A stretch of DNA of 64,000 nt. Source: Bombiscardovia apis (GTDB lineage: Bacteria > Actinomycetota > Actinomycetes > Actinomycetales > Bifidobacteriaceae). The notes under the pieces are model-generated. The model did not search any database. It was not told where the DNA came from and was given only the letters and a program-made list of their open reading frames with translations. The stretch is taken from assembly GCF_033095945.1 (NCBI RefSeq), contig NZ_AP026800.1, forward strand, positions 1,736,001-1,800,000, in the 5' to 3' direction. The position numbers and the translations under genes were made by a program. Positions 42,849-51,769 of the stretch are shown here, in pieces; within the stretch, counting starts at the first letter, position 1, and the number at the start of each line of letters is the position of its first letter.

Positions 42849-43922
42849 ATGGCACGAAATCTAGCAACGGGCCAAGTGTCCATTGCCAACGTGGCTGCTC
42901 TTGCGAACGTCTCTACGGCCACAGTTTCGCGCGTACTTTCCGGTCAGCGAGACAAAGACGACGATATCAGTCGGCGGGTCAAAGAAGCTGCAGCCAAGCT
43001 AAATTATTCAGTTAACTTCGCAGCATCGAGTTTGCGCTCCGACGTAACGCGCACCATCGGACTAGTTATCCCCGAGATTAGCGAAGAGCAGACTCCTACG
43101 CTCTTGCTCAACTCACTCAGTGCAGCCATTCGCGAAGCCAACCGCTATCTGCTGCTGGCAATCGGCGCCGATGCCGAACGGCAAAAAGAAGACTTACACT
43201 CCCTCCTGACCCGCGGTATCGACGGGCTCATTATCATCTCGTCCAACGACGAAAACCTTGTGGAATCGCTCGACGAAGAATACAAAAACCTACCCATTGT
43301 GCAAATTGGCGGTAAATCACTCACACCCCATATCAACTGGGTGGGCACCGACCAGAGCGAAGCCATGCGTATGACTGTGGACCACTTAGCTGAGCAGGGC
43401 TCCCACGCCATCGCCTACTTGAGCCGAGAAATTGAATCGTACACAGCGGCTGATTTATTCACTACTTTTTACACGCAATCCAAAGCCCTCGACCTCACCC
43501 CAGATCCGGATTGGGTACAGTTTGGCCCCTGCACGATGGAACGCGGATACCAGGCCGCCATCTCCCTCTTCCAAGACCGGCGAGTAGTGCCCGACGCGGT
43601 AGTTTGCGCTAGTGATTCTATTGCTATGGGCGTGCTCATCGCCTGCAAACACTTAGGGTTAGACGTGCCCGAAGATGTGAAAATCATTGGCTATGGCGAT
43701 GCTCCGGCCTGCGAAATTGCCCAGCCTGCCCTGACTTCGATTCGGCCCATGTATGAAGAAATCGCCGAAGAGTCGGTGAGCATCATCTGCGATTGGGATA
43801 CCAATAAACCGCGCATGGCCGCCTACCAAGCCTTCAAACCGGAGCTCATTTATCGCGAGTCCACTTGGTCACCACGCACCGGCTCCAGCGATATGACGCT
43901 TCCCGGTACTGCCGATAATTAA
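42849..43922 (+). CDS. LacI-family transcriptional regulator
   Basis: A 357-residue repressor. The helix-turn-helix is at about residues 11-35, reading SIANVAALANVSTATVSRVL, and is followed by the hinge LNYSVNFAASSLRSDVT. The periplasmic-binding-like effector domain carries TIGLVIPEISE, GIDGLIIISSNDENL, VVCASDSIAMGVLIACKHLG and KIIGYGDAPACEIAQPALTS. It lies behind ptsH on the same strand, separated by a hairpin. It may control the divergent ptsI-PTS operon or ptsH, as the nearest regulator to both. No LacI-type palindrome was found with confidence in the ptsH-ptsI gap. Confidence 0.94.
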   Translation: MARNLATGQVSIANVAALANVSTATVSRVLSGQRDKDDDISRRVKEAAAKLNYSVNFAASSLRSDVTRTIGLVIPEISEEQTPTLLLNSLSAAIREANRYLLLAIGADAERQKEDLHSLLTRGIDGLIIISSNDENLVESLDEEYKNLPIVQIGGKSLTPHINWVGTDQSEAMRMTVDHLAEQGSHAIAYLSREIESYTAADLFTTFYTQSKALDLTPDPDWVQFGPCTMERGYQAAISLFQDRRVVPDAVVCASDSIAMGVLIACKHLGLDVPEDVKIIGYGDAPACEIAQPALTSIRPMYEEIAEESVSIICDWDTNKPRMAAYQAFKPELIYRESTWSPRTGSSDMTLPGTADN

Positions 43923-43944
43923 ACGAACAGTAAGGCGACAGGCA

Positions 43945-45105
43945 CTACACCAGCAGGTTGCACAGCATGGCTTCAAGATCGAGCAGCTGCGCACCGTTGC
44001 CTTCGATGCGGCGGCGGGCCACAGCTATCTGCTCAATACGGTCCACTGCTCCCTGCCGACTCAAGCGCACAGAAAGCTCGGTAATGGCAGCCCGGTTCTC
44101 AATATTGACTAGGCCCACTTGCTCTTCGGAATTATTTTGTAAGACGCACACATCGCGATATACCGAGGTCAGCGTCGTGAGCGCGCGGTCAATAACGTCA
44201 CGCGAGCGCCGAATGGTCCGCCTGCGCAGCTCGTCTTTGCTAGCAATCTGATGGTAGGCTCCCAAGAGCTGCCGGGGTACTCGCTCCTCAGGGTCCAAGC
44301 CATTGATGCGGCGAAAATCGGCTTCTTCTCGCGCCACTTGGGCCTCGGCATCACGGGTGGCCTGCTCTTTGGCTTGGTCAGCAATTTTGACGGCTAACAC
44401 TACAGCATCCGAAGCGCGCTCCATCCGGAGCAGGTCGACCACAAGTTCGTCGCGGTCTTTCACCACTTGCGGGTCGCTGGCATAGAGCTTAGCAATACCG
44501 ATATGGCCTTGAGCTAGGCGGGCTGCGAGCGCTGCCCGGTGTTCGTCAACACCGAGGCTCTCCCGCAAATATCCAGCTACTGCCTTGTTGGAAGGCACCG
44601 CTAAGTTGATGATGCGCGTGCGCGAGCGAATGGTCGGCAACACATCTTGGGCGCTGGGTGCGCACAGAATCCAAACCGTATGTTCGGCCGGCTCCTCTAT
44701 CTCTTTGAGCAAGACATTGGTCGTGCGCTCCACCATGCGATCCACATCTTCAATAACAATCACCCGCCTAGGCGCGGTGGAAGGCATTTGCTCCGAGGTC
44801 ATGATGAGGTCGCGCACCTCTTGAATCCCAATAGTTACCTTGTCGGTAGCTAAGTAGGTCACGTCTGGGTGGCTTCCGGCGAGAACTTCGCGTGTCTCTC
44901 GGGTAGCTTCCTCATTCAGTCCTTGATCCGGACTCACGAGCGCGGCAGCAAAGGCCTTAGCAAGGTTGGAGCGGCCCGAACCGGGAGGACCGCAGAAGAG
45001 CCAAGACTGCGTCATGGTATCTCGCTGCGACCCTTGCGAGGCCACTATTTGCTTGAGTAAGTCCACCGTCGGCTGTTGGCCCACGATGGAATCCCATACG
45101 CTCAC
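43945..45105 (-). CDS. holB: DNA polymerase III subunit delta'
   Basis: A 386-residue clamp-loader subunit. The P-loop is FCGPPGSGRSNLAKAF, with Arg in place of the usual Lys, in keeping with a subunit that does not hydrolyse ATP. GIQEVRDLI, RRVIVIEDVDRMVERTTNVL, LLKEIEEPAEHTVWIL and TIRSRTRIINLAVPS are the other typical motifs. The four-Cys zinc module of other delta' subunits is missing between the P-loop and the SHPDVTYL segment. The start overlaps the tmk stop as ATGA, giving coupled translation in the topA-tmk-holB operon. Confidence 0.93.
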   Translation of the reverse strand: MSVWDSIVGQQPTVDLLKQIVASQGSQRDTMTQSWLFCGPPGSGRSNLAKAFAAALVSPDQGLNEEATRETREVLAGSHPDVTYLATDKVTIGIQEVRDLIMTSEQMPSTAPRRVIVIEDVDRMVERTTNVLLKEIEEPAEHTVWILCAPSAQDVLPTIRSRTRIINLAVPSNKAVAGYLRESLGVDEHRAALAARLAQGHIGIAKLYASDPQVVKDRDELVVDLLRMERASDAVVLAVKIADQAKEQATRDAEAQVAREEADFRRINGLDPEERVPRQLLGAYHQIASKDELRRRTIRRSRDVIDRALTTLTSVYRDVCVLQNNSEEQVGLVNIENRAAITELSVRLSRQGAVDRIEQIAVARRRIEGNGAQLLDLEAMLCNLLV

Positions 45106-46013
45106 TGCCCTTGGCCTGTCTGGTCTAAGGCATCATCGGTGCTGCTTTCGCTCTCAGCATCCGCAGCAGTATCGCTATCCTCGCTGTCTAGAAAATCGTC
45201 AGAATCCGCATCGTCCATGTCGTCGTCGAGCTCGTCGCTCTCGTCTTGGTCGTCATCGTCGTAAGATTCGTCTGCATCTTCGTTGTATTCATCATCATCG
45301 TCAGCGTCATCATCGCTGGGCACGGGTGCTAGGTTCACAGTCATATCTTGAGTGAGCGTTTCCAAGTCGGCTTGGATAATCTGCCACACTTCGTCAATAG
45401 ATTTGGAAGCATCGATGACTACGAAACGCTCGGGGTCTTCCTTTGCCAACTCCAAGAACTTCGCCCGCACTTGGGCTTGGAAATCATCGCCGGCAGCCTC
45501 CATCCGGTCGGGTTCCTCGTTTACCCGGTCGTGGGATTGGCTGGGATCCACGTCAAGCAAGTAGGTACGCTTCGGGTTCAAACCGGCCGAAGCCCAGCGA
45601 CTCAGCTCTTGCACCTCATGCTCGTCGAGCTCACGGCCGCCAGCCTGGTAAGCAATCGAAGAGTCGATGTAGCGGTCGCACAACACTACGTCACCGCGCT
45701 CTAGGGCTGGGCGAATCACCTGTGCCACATGCTCGGCCCGGTCAGCCGCGTAGAGCAGGGCTTCGGTACGCGAATTCAAATCGTCGGAAGCGCCCACCAC
45801 GTCGGTGCCGCCCGTAACTGCAATCGAGGGGAAGGCTGCCATGCCGTGCAATACCAGCTCACGAATCGCTAGACCTGCTGGAGTTCCGCCCGGCTCGCGA
45901 GTGACCATAGAGCGCAGGCCCTTGGCTTGGAGGAAGTCCCGGGCTCGCTGGGCTTGCGTGGTTTTACCAGCGCCATCTACGCCCTCGAACGATACGAACA
46001 GTCCTTCACTCAT
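45102..46013 (-). CDS. tmk: Thymidylate kinase with long acidic C-terminal tail
   Basis: A 303-residue protein. The kinase part (1-228) is regular: P-loop FEGVDGAGKTTQAQRAR (about 9-25), the DR(Y/H) loop VVLCDRYIDSSIAYQAGG with the substrate Arg, and the lid region RVNEEPDRMEAAGDDF. It phosphorylates dTMP to dTDP. After residue 228 a low-complexity tail of about 70 residues follows, with roughly 38 Asp or Glu (for example DDDDEYNEDADESYDDDD). Typical Tmk ends near residue 210. The reading frame is clean to a stop that overlaps holB by 4 bp, so the tail is not a sequencing artefact of a lost stop. Its role is unknown. Confidence 0.93.
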   Translation of the reverse strand: MSEGLFVSFEGVDGAGKTTQAQRARDFLQAKGLRSMVTREPGGTPAGLAIRELVLHGMAAFPSIAVTGGTDVVGASDDLNSRTEALLYAADRAEHVAQVIRPALERGDVVLCDRYIDSSIAYQAGGRELDEHEVQELSRWASAGLNPKRTYLLDVDPSQSHDRVNEEPDRMEAAGDDFQAQVRAKFLELAKEDPERFVVIDASKSIDEVWQIIQADLETLTQDMTVNLAPVPSDDDADDDDEYNEDADESYDDDDQDESDELDDDMDDADSDDFLDSEDSDTAADAESESSTDDALDQTGQGQ

Positions 46014-48991
46014 GCCTTTTCCTCACTCGTCTTGCTGCTGGCCCGCTTCGTCGTTTTCGCGGCGCTAGCCTTGCCCTTGGCAAGCGTAGTGGACTTTGCA
46101 GACGATTTGCGCGCACTAGTCTTGGTAGCCGAGCTGGCCTTGGTACTTGCACTCTTACGAGTCGTGGTCTTACTACTGCTCTTCTTAGCCGTAGCTTTCT
46201 TAGTTGTCGTTTTCTTAGCAGCAGTCTTGCTGGTGGCACGCTTGCGACGCTTGGTTGGCCCAGCAGCGCGCTTCTCGGCTAGCAGGCGGAAGGCCACTTC
46301 GGGCTCAACCGTGGCGGGCGTGTACTGCTTGGGCAGGGTGCGATTGGTTTCGCCATCGGTTATGTAAGCGCCGTAGAAACCATCTTTAATCGTAACTGCT
46401 TTGCCGTTTTCGGGGTCTGGCCCGAGTTCGCGCAGGGGCGGCTTGGCACCTCCGCGAGCGCGCTTGCCGTACTTGGGCTGGTTAAAGAGCTCTTGAGCCG
46501 CCGCAGCATCGACCGTGAAAATCTGGTCTTCCGAGCTCAGAGAGCGCGTGTCAGTAGCGCCAGCCTCGGTAGTGCTCGTCAGGTAGGGGCCGTATCGGCC
46601 GTTGCTGGCCGTAACCATTGCCTTTACCAACTCGCCGCTCTTAGCATCTGCTATCTCGATTTGCCCCACTTCGCGAGGTAAAGACAGCAACTTCAAAGCA
46701 TCGTCGAGTCCGATAGCGTCAGGGTCCATCGTCTTGAAGAGGGAGGCCATCTTGGGCTTGGGCTCGCTCACCTTTTTGGCGCCAGCAGCCTTCTTCTCTT
46801 CGGCTTCCTGAATCTCCTGCTCCATCTGCGGCGTAATGAGCGCTAAGTAGGGGCCAAACCGCCCCTTGCGCACTTCTACACGACCGCCAGTTTCAGGGTC
46901 AGTACCCAAGACGCGAGGCCCGCCAGAATTGGTGTCAATCAGCTCGTGGCCCTTGGCTACCGTCAGCTCGTCGGGAGCCAAGCTTTCAGGCAGGGAAGCC
47001 CGCTTGGGATTGCCCTTCTCGTCTAAGTTTGCAGTGTCTTCCAAGTATGGGCCATACCGCCCCACGCGCACTTGGAGACCATCGCCAATTTCGATAGTGT
47101 TCACTTGGTGAGCGTCAATCTCACCCAGCTGTGCTACCTGCTCCTGCAATCCTTCGTGCGCTTCGATAGCGCTCTTCGCCGCTCCAGACCCTGAACCGAA
47201 GTAGAAGCGTGTCAGCCAGTCAGTGCCCGTCTCCTCGCCGTGGGCAATCTGGTCTAGCCCGTTCTCCATGAGGGCAGTGAAATGGTAGTCCACATACTGG
47301 GGGAAGTTGGCTTCCAAGAGCTTGATTACTGAGAAAGCTAGCCAGGAGGGAATCAGCGCCCGCCCGCGCTCGTAGACATATCCTCGGTCAATAATCGTGG
47401 AAATAATCGAGGCGTAGGTTGAAGGGCGGCCTATTTCCTTAGCCTCTAGCGTCTTAACTAGCGAAGCCTCGGTGTAGCGCGCTGGGGGCTGAGTTTCGTG
47501 GCCTTCGGGCTCAACCGAGCTGGCCTTGAGCTGCTCGCCCTCGCTCATCTGCGGCAGGGAGCCGTCTTCCGCTCCCTTTTCGCCTTTCTTAGAGCCCTTG
47601 GCTGAGTCAGAACCGTATCCCATAGCCTTCATAAAGCCGGGGAATTCGATGACGGTACCGGAGGCCTGGAAGATGGACTCGCCCATGCTCTCAGTCGGTG
47701 CACTCAAGCGCACCGTGGCGGTAGAACCAGTAGCATCGGCCATCTGCGAGGCCAGTGTACGCTGCCAAATCAGCGTGTAGAGCTTGAGCTGGTCTGGCGG
47801 CAAAGACGAAGCCAGCTCTTGCGGGGAGCGGAAGCGGGAACCCGCCGGGCGGATACACTCGTGTGCCTCCTGAGCGCCCGCGGTCTTCGTCACATACTGC
47901 TTGGGGCCGGAAGCCAAGTATTGCTTACCGTAGACCTCTTCCACACTCTGACGGGCAGCCGCGATGGCCTGCTGAGAGAGCGTGACCGAATCGGTACGCA
48001 TGTAAGTAATATAGCCGTTTTCGTAGAGGCTCTGGGCCGCGCGCATGGCAGAGCGAGAGCTCATACCTAGCCGGTTGCCAGCCGTTTGCTGCATGGTCGA
48101 AGTCGTGAAGGGAGGCTGAGGCCGGCGGTGGTAGGGGCGCGTTTCCATGCCCGCCACCGTGAAGTCAGCAGAAGCCAGCTCGGTAGCCAGCTGCTTCGCT
48201 TTGGCTTCGTCTAACTGCAAGACTTGCTCTTTGCTCGCCGAAGCAGTGAGCTTGCCGTCTGAGCTGAAATCTTTAGAAGCAGCTAGGCGCTTACCGCCCA
48301 GCTCAACCATGCGCGCTTCGAAACTCTCCTGCCCCGATTCGCTCACACTGCTCTTAGCAGCGAGCGTGGCCAGCAAATCCCAGTAAGGAGAACGCACGAA
48401 AGCGATACGCTCGCGCTCGCGCTCAACGATAAGTCTAGTAGCCACGGACTGCACACGGCCAGCCGAAAGCCCCGGCCCTACCTTGCGCCACAGCACCGGA
48501 GAGAGCTCGTAGCCGTAGAGACGGTCGAGCACACGCCGGGTCTCCTGGGCCACTACCATGTTGGAATCCACGTCGCGAGTATTGCTGAGCGAGTCCTTAA
48601 TGGCCTCGGGCGTAATCTCGTGGAAAACCATGCGCTTGACCGGCACCTTGGGCTTCAAGGTCTGCACAAGATGCCAAGCAATGGCCTCGCCCTCGCGGTC
48701 CTCATCAGTTGCCAGATAGAGTTCGTCAGCGTTTTTGAGGGCCTGCTTCAAGCTAGAAACAGTCTTCTTTTTCTTGTCATCGACTATGTAATAGGGCTTA
48801 AAGTCGTGGTTGACATCGACACCAAACTTACCAAAGTGGTCTTTTTGCGAGGCCGGAATCTGCGAGGGCTTAGCCAAATCGCGGATATGCCCCACCGAGG
48901 CCATAACCGTATAGCCAGAGCCAAGGTAGCCGCCAATCTTCTTTGCCTTAGTGGGCGACTCCACGATGACCAGCTTGTTGCCGTGTGCCAT
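46010..48991 (-). CDS. topA: DNA topoisomerase I
   Basis: A 993-residue type IA enzyme. The Toprim start reads NKLVIVESPTKAKKIGGYLG, with the acidic cluster DEDREGEAIAWHL near residue 120. The active Tyr is in YITYMRTDSVTLSQQAI (about residue 335). The zinc fingers are absent and replaced by several topoisomerase C-terminal repeats with the landmarks VRVGRYGPYLED, GRFGPYLAL, NGRYGPYL and GFYGAYI. The last 85 residues are a Lys/Ser/Thr/Ala-rich basic tail (KKTTTKKATAKKSSSK). The stop overlaps the tmk start by 4 bp. Upstream lie a DnaA box and an 18-bp motif that also precedes the 51084-51686 gene. Confidence 0.98.
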   Translation of the reverse strand: MAHGNKLVIVESPTKAKKIGGYLGSGYTVMASVGHIRDLAKPSQIPASQKDHFGKFGVDVNHDFKPYYIVDDKKKKTVSSLKQALKNADELYLATDEDREGEAIAWHLVQTLKPKVPVKRMVFHEITPEAIKDSLSNTRDVDSNMVVAQETRRVLDRLYGYELSPVLWRKVGPGLSAGRVQSVATRLIVERERERIAFVRSPYWDLLATLAAKSSVSESGQESFEARMVELGGKRLAASKDFSSDGKLTASASKEQVLQLDEAKAKQLATELASADFTVAGMETRPYHRRPQPPFTTSTMQQTAGNRLGMSSRSAMRAAQSLYENGYITYMRTDSVTLSQQAIAAARQSVEEVYGKQYLASGPKQYVTKTAGAQEAHECIRPAGSRFRSPQELASSLPPDQLKLYTLIWQRTLASQMADATGSTATVRLSAPTESMGESIFQASGTVIEFPGFMKAMGYGSDSAKGSKKGEKGAEDGSLPQMSEGEQLKASSVEPEGHETQPPARYTEASLVKTLEAKEIGRPSTYASIISTIIDRGYVYERGRALIPSWLAFSVIKLLEANFPQYVDYHFTALMENGLDQIAHGEETGTDWLTRFYFGSGSGAAKSAIEAHEGLQEQVAQLGEIDAHQVNTIEIGDGLQVRVGRYGPYLEDTANLDEKGNPKRASLPESLAPDELTVAKGHELIDTNSGGPRVLGTDPETGGRVEVRKGRFGPYLALITPQMEQEIQEAEEKKAAGAKKVSEPKPKMASLFKTMDPDAIGLDDALKLLSLPREVGQIEIADAKSGELVKAMVTASNGRYGPYLTSTTEAGATDTRSLSSEDQIFTVDAAAAQELFNQPKYGKRARGGAKPPLRELGPDPENGKAVTIKDGFYGAYITDGETNRTLPKQYTPATVEPEVAFRLLAEKRAAGPTKRRKRATSKTAAKKTTTKKATAKKSSSKTTTRKSASTKASSATKTSARKSSAKSTTLAKGKASAAKTTKRASSKTSEEKA

Positions 48992-49063
48992 GGCCTCTCC
49001 TTTTATATACGCTTTCGCTCGCCATCATACTCACCTGCCGTGGTCATTGAGCTCTGGGAACGG

Positions 49064-49098
49064 CAATGTGGTCGAATGTGACTCCCAAATGTGGATAA
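49064..49098. promoter_or_regulatory. topA upstream element: 18-bp shared motif and DnaA box
   Basis: CAATGTGGTCGAATGTGA (49064-49081) is repeated exactly at 51752-51769. Next to it TGTGGATAA (49090-49098) is the complement of TTATCCACA, a perfect DnaA box. The element lies 73-107 bp upstream of the topA start, partly abutting the PAP2 gene 3' end. Confidence 0.55.
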
Positions 49099-49108
49099 GT
49101 CGACAGCT

Positions 49109-50422
49109 TTACAAATCCTCCGGCGGCGTAGGCGGTGCACCTAACAATCCTATCTTAGACAGAGGGGAAGCCGTGACCTGCCGCAGAGCCAGCAAGGAGC
49201 CAAACACGATGGCAGACGCTGAGGCTATAAATACCACCGCCGAGACGTGAGCCCCGTAGAAAGTCCAGCGAGCGCCCATTTCCAGGCCCGAGACCATCTG
49301 CCAGACCAAGAATGCCCCATAGAGACCGCCCAGAATGCCTGCGGTAATCATAATCGTCGAGACGATTTGTACGCTGGCCGAAGAATAGCGAGTGCCGGGC
49401 TCGTCCATGCCCGAAGCGCGCGTTGCAGCCAACATTATCAGAGCTAAACCGCCGGCGATAAGAATGGCCATAATCACGTCGGTGGGTCTATGCCAGCGGC
49501 CGTCAATTACCGAGTAGCCTACCGCCATCGTAAAGAGGAAGCCAATAACGGCGCAGAAAGCTCGCCACACTCGCGGTACTACGCACAGCAAAACGATAAC
49601 GACCGTGGCCGCCATAATGGTGTGGCCCGAAGGCGCGGAATTGCCGTGCATCGATTCAGAGTTGATGATGTAAGGCCTTGGCAGGAAAGCTTTGAGCAGA
49701 CGCCCAGCCCCGTAAGAAATAATGGAATAGAGCACTACTTGGGCCAGCAGCCACCAGCGTTTGCGCAGGGCAGCGATGGCGTATCCCAGCGCGCCGATAG
49801 CACAGCTCACGCCGATGGTGAGCTTGCTGATGGTAAACACGCCCAAGATGCTTTTCAGGAGCGGAACGGCCTGCAAATAGCCAGCAAAGTTGCGATAGAC
49901 CTCGTCTTCGTACTGCTGCCCGGCCAGCGTGTATACGCCCAGCCACCACACTCCGGCGGCAGCAGCTAGGAACAACAGACCCAAGATTAGGCAGCTAATC
50001 CATGAGGAAGCGCGGGGCTTGCGGGTGAGCGGATCCATGCGCTCCAGCTCCTCGGCTTCCTCCGCCGCGGTTGTGTCTCCGGCTTTGGCCAATTCTTGCA
50101 GGTCTTTCAATGCAGCCTGGGTGCCAAAATCGCCATTTTGCGCCGCATAGGTCGCGTACTCTTTGAGCCCGGCTGCGTCGCTGCTTCCCAAAGGCGCAAA
50201 CCGGCTATTGTATCCCTCAGCTCTCGCTTGCCCAGTGAACCCACCGGGTTCACTGAGACTGCTGACCCTGTTGAGACCGCCGAGGCCGCTCACTCCATTC
50301 AAAGCCTCCTGCTGCCCGCTTAAGGACGCAACATCACTTACACTCGCCTGCCCGCTGGGAGCAGTGGCCCCCTGCTGAGCATCCTGCCCCTCGTCCAAAC
50401 CCTCGCCATTCTGATTCGTCAT
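49109..50422 (-). CDS. PAP2-family membrane phosphatase
   Basis: A 437-residue protein. The first 130 residues are Ser/Gly/Gln-rich and cytoplasmic. Six membrane segments follow from about residue 142. The acid-phosphatase signature is split as KAFLPRPYI, then SAPSGHTIMAATVVIVLL and SVIDGRWHRPTDVIM, with the Arg, His and Asp residues in the right order. PAP2 enzymes dephosphorylate lipid phosphates such as undecaprenyl diphosphate or phosphatidic acid. The C-terminus has two further helices, more than in the shortest family members. It is transcribed toward topA. The substrate is not shown by sequence. Confidence 0.9.
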   Translation of the reverse strand: MTNQNGEGLDEGQDAQQGATAPSGQASVSDVASLSGQQEALNGVSGLGGLNRVSSLSEPGGFTGQARAEGYNSRFAPLGSSDAAGLKEYATYAAQNGDFGTQAALKDLQELAKAGDTTAAEEAEELERMDPLTRKPRASSWISCLILGLLFLAAAAGVWWLGVYTLAGQQYEDEVYRNFAGYLQAVPLLKSILGVFTISKLTIGVSCAIGALGYAIAALRKRWWLLAQVVLYSIISYGAGRLLKAFLPRPYIINSESMHGNSAPSGHTIMAATVVIVLLCVVPRVWRAFCAVIGFLFTMAVGYSVIDGRWHRPTDVIMAILIAGGLALIMLAATRASGMDEPGTRYSSASVQIVSTIMITAGILGGLYGAFLVWQMVSGLEMGARWTFYGAHVSAVVFIASASAIVFGSLLALRQVTASPLSKIGLLGAPPTPPEDL

Positions 50423-50511
50423 ACCTCTAAATCTATCTACTCCTCCGGTCTACCGTGCCGTGTCACGTCCAAGTCGTGCAATGCATCCACAGGTGGGCAC
50501 AATAACGACTA

Positions 50512-50970
50512 CTACAGCTTTTTGCTACCGACTGCGGGCACGGTAGCCGTCGGCGAAGGTTCAACGTTATATTGCGCGCTATGAGCAGGAATCGACTGAC
50601 CGTCCAAGGCCGAAGAAACTTCATAATGCACTACCAAACCTGCGGCGCGCGCATATCGTGTCACTTTTCCCACCAGCGAAACCAGTCCATTTTCCAACTG
50701 AGAGACGTATGCCTGCGAAACTGCACCCATCCGCCCGGCAATATCTGCTTGATTGAAGTCGTGCGCCCCCTCCTTCTCCCGCAAACGCGAGTTATATTGC
50801 CGCCCCTCAACCAGCTTGGCCAAAAGACTACTCTCTTCCTTTGCCAAAACAGCTGCCAGCTCCTTCTCATCAAACCCATGCTGCTCAAAATCTAACTCAG
50901 CAAAGCGCGCTCTAGGCTCCTCGACAGTTGCATCGCAAGCACCCGCGATCTCATTCTTCGGTTCATTCAT
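50512..50970 (-). CDS. XRE-family helix-turn-helix regulator
   Basis: About 152 residues from the ATG at 50970, which follows AGGGAAA. An N-terminal segment with FDEKELAAVLAKEESSLLAK is reminiscent of short regulators paired with toxins. The helix-turn-helix at about residues 75-130 reads FNQADIAGRMGAVSQAYVSQ, LENGLVSLVGKVTRYARAAG. A promoter-like TTGACA lies 85 bp upstream, and four tandem ATTGC copies lie in the leader. No toxin gene is adjacent: the upstream gene (51084-51686) is an orphan. A toxin-antitoxin role is therefore open. Confidence 0.85.
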   Translation of the reverse strand: MNEPKNEIAGACDATVEEPRARFAELDFEQHGFDEKELAAVLAKEESSLLAKLVEGRQYNSRLREKEGAHDFNQADIAGRMGAVSQAYVSQLENGLVSLVGKVTRYARAAGLVVHYEVSSALDGQSIPAHSAQYNVEPSPTATVPAVGSKKL

Positions 50971-50997
50971 TTTCCCTGCCCCCTTCAACCCCTAACG

Positions 50998-51018
50998 ATT
51001 GCATTGCATTGCATTGCA
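50998..51018. repeat. Pentanucleotide tandem repeat (ATTGC)x4 in the XRE leader
   Basis: Four copies of ATTGC in a row plus a partial one lie 28-48 bp upstream of the XRE start, between an AT-rich promoter-like region and the ribosome site. Copy-number change would alter leader length. Confidence 0.7.
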
Positions 51019-51083
51019 TCTATTATTGTATAAGCTATTACTTATATCCTATCTTGTCAAATCCCATTCCCCACATTCCAATA

Positions 51084-51686
51084 TCACCAGCCAGCTTTAC
51101 TCCCAGAACGGAATTGACTCATAGCATCTCGCATGGCCGCATTTTGCTGCTCTCGAATAATTTCGCCCTGCATCATGCTTGCCCTCTTATTCCCGTGTGG
51201 TACATCTTTAATTCCTGCCCAATGCCCTATGCACACGTCAAAGGCCAAATCCGGTTCAGACTCATACATACGCATCTGCACCACGGCATTTCTGCCCACA
51301 GACCCAGTAATAAGAGGCTGCATCGCTATCTCAAAAAGAGGCACCCCCTCGACCTGCGCCATACGAACCGGCTTATATGGACACTGCGGCAATTGCACAC
51401 AATATTCGCTCGACGAACCACCCACGTTCCCCCTCAATATCGACAACGTAGCCACCAAGGCTCCATACATTTGCAACATAAGATCACGCTGCACAGCCTC
51501 ACAACACAAATCTTGCCGACTATACCCCAGACTTTCCAGCGCCCACCGGCTACGCATCAAGCACGCAAAAGCAGCATCTACAGCATGCCCCACCGCTTCC
51601 TGTTCACTTTTACACGTTCCCGTTTGGGTGCGATACCACCAAAAATGCACCCCAACTCGCGAATGCTCTAATCCCAACCTGCCCAC
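51084..51686 (-). CDS. Hypothetical protein upstream of the XRE gene
   Basis: A 200-residue protein with no family I recognise. The GTG at 51686 is preferred because AAAGGAGG lies 4 bases before it; the open frame extends to 51803 without a ribosome site. It begins MGRLGLEHSRVGVHFWWYRT with a run of aromatic residues. It then continues with EAVGHAVDAAFACLMRSRWA, a helix rich in Ala, and PLFEIAMQPLITGSVGRNAV. It ends in MQGEIIREQQNAAMRDAMSQ. No signal peptide, membrane helix or catalytic motif is obvious. The exact 18-bp motif found upstream of topA lies 66 bp before its start. The 95-bp gap to the XRE gene holds that gene's leader. Confidence 0.6.
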   Translation of the reverse strand: MGRLGLEHSRVGVHFWWYRTQTGTCKSEQEAVGHAVDAAFACLMRSRWALESLGYSRQDLCCEAVQRDLMLQMYGALVATLSILRGNVGGSSSEYCVQLPQCPYKPVRMAQVEGVPLFEIAMQPLITGSVGRNAVVQMRMYESEPDLAFDVCIGHWAGIKDVPHGNKRASMMQGEIIREQQNAAMRDAMSQFRSGSKAGW

Positions 51687-51751
51687 ATTGCCTCCTTTAT
51701 CTTTGGCCGCTATCCTACGGCCTTTGAGGGAGTCGGCGCACCTTCTACGAA

Positions 51752-51769
51752 CAATGTGGTCGAATGTGA
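51752..51769. promoter_or_regulatory. Second copy of the 18-bp motif CAATGTGGTCGAATGTGA
   Basis: An exact copy of the motif upstream of topA, in the same orientation relative to the downstream gene (both genes are on the minus strand) and at nearly the same distance from the start (66 versus 73 bp). Confidence 0.6.
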
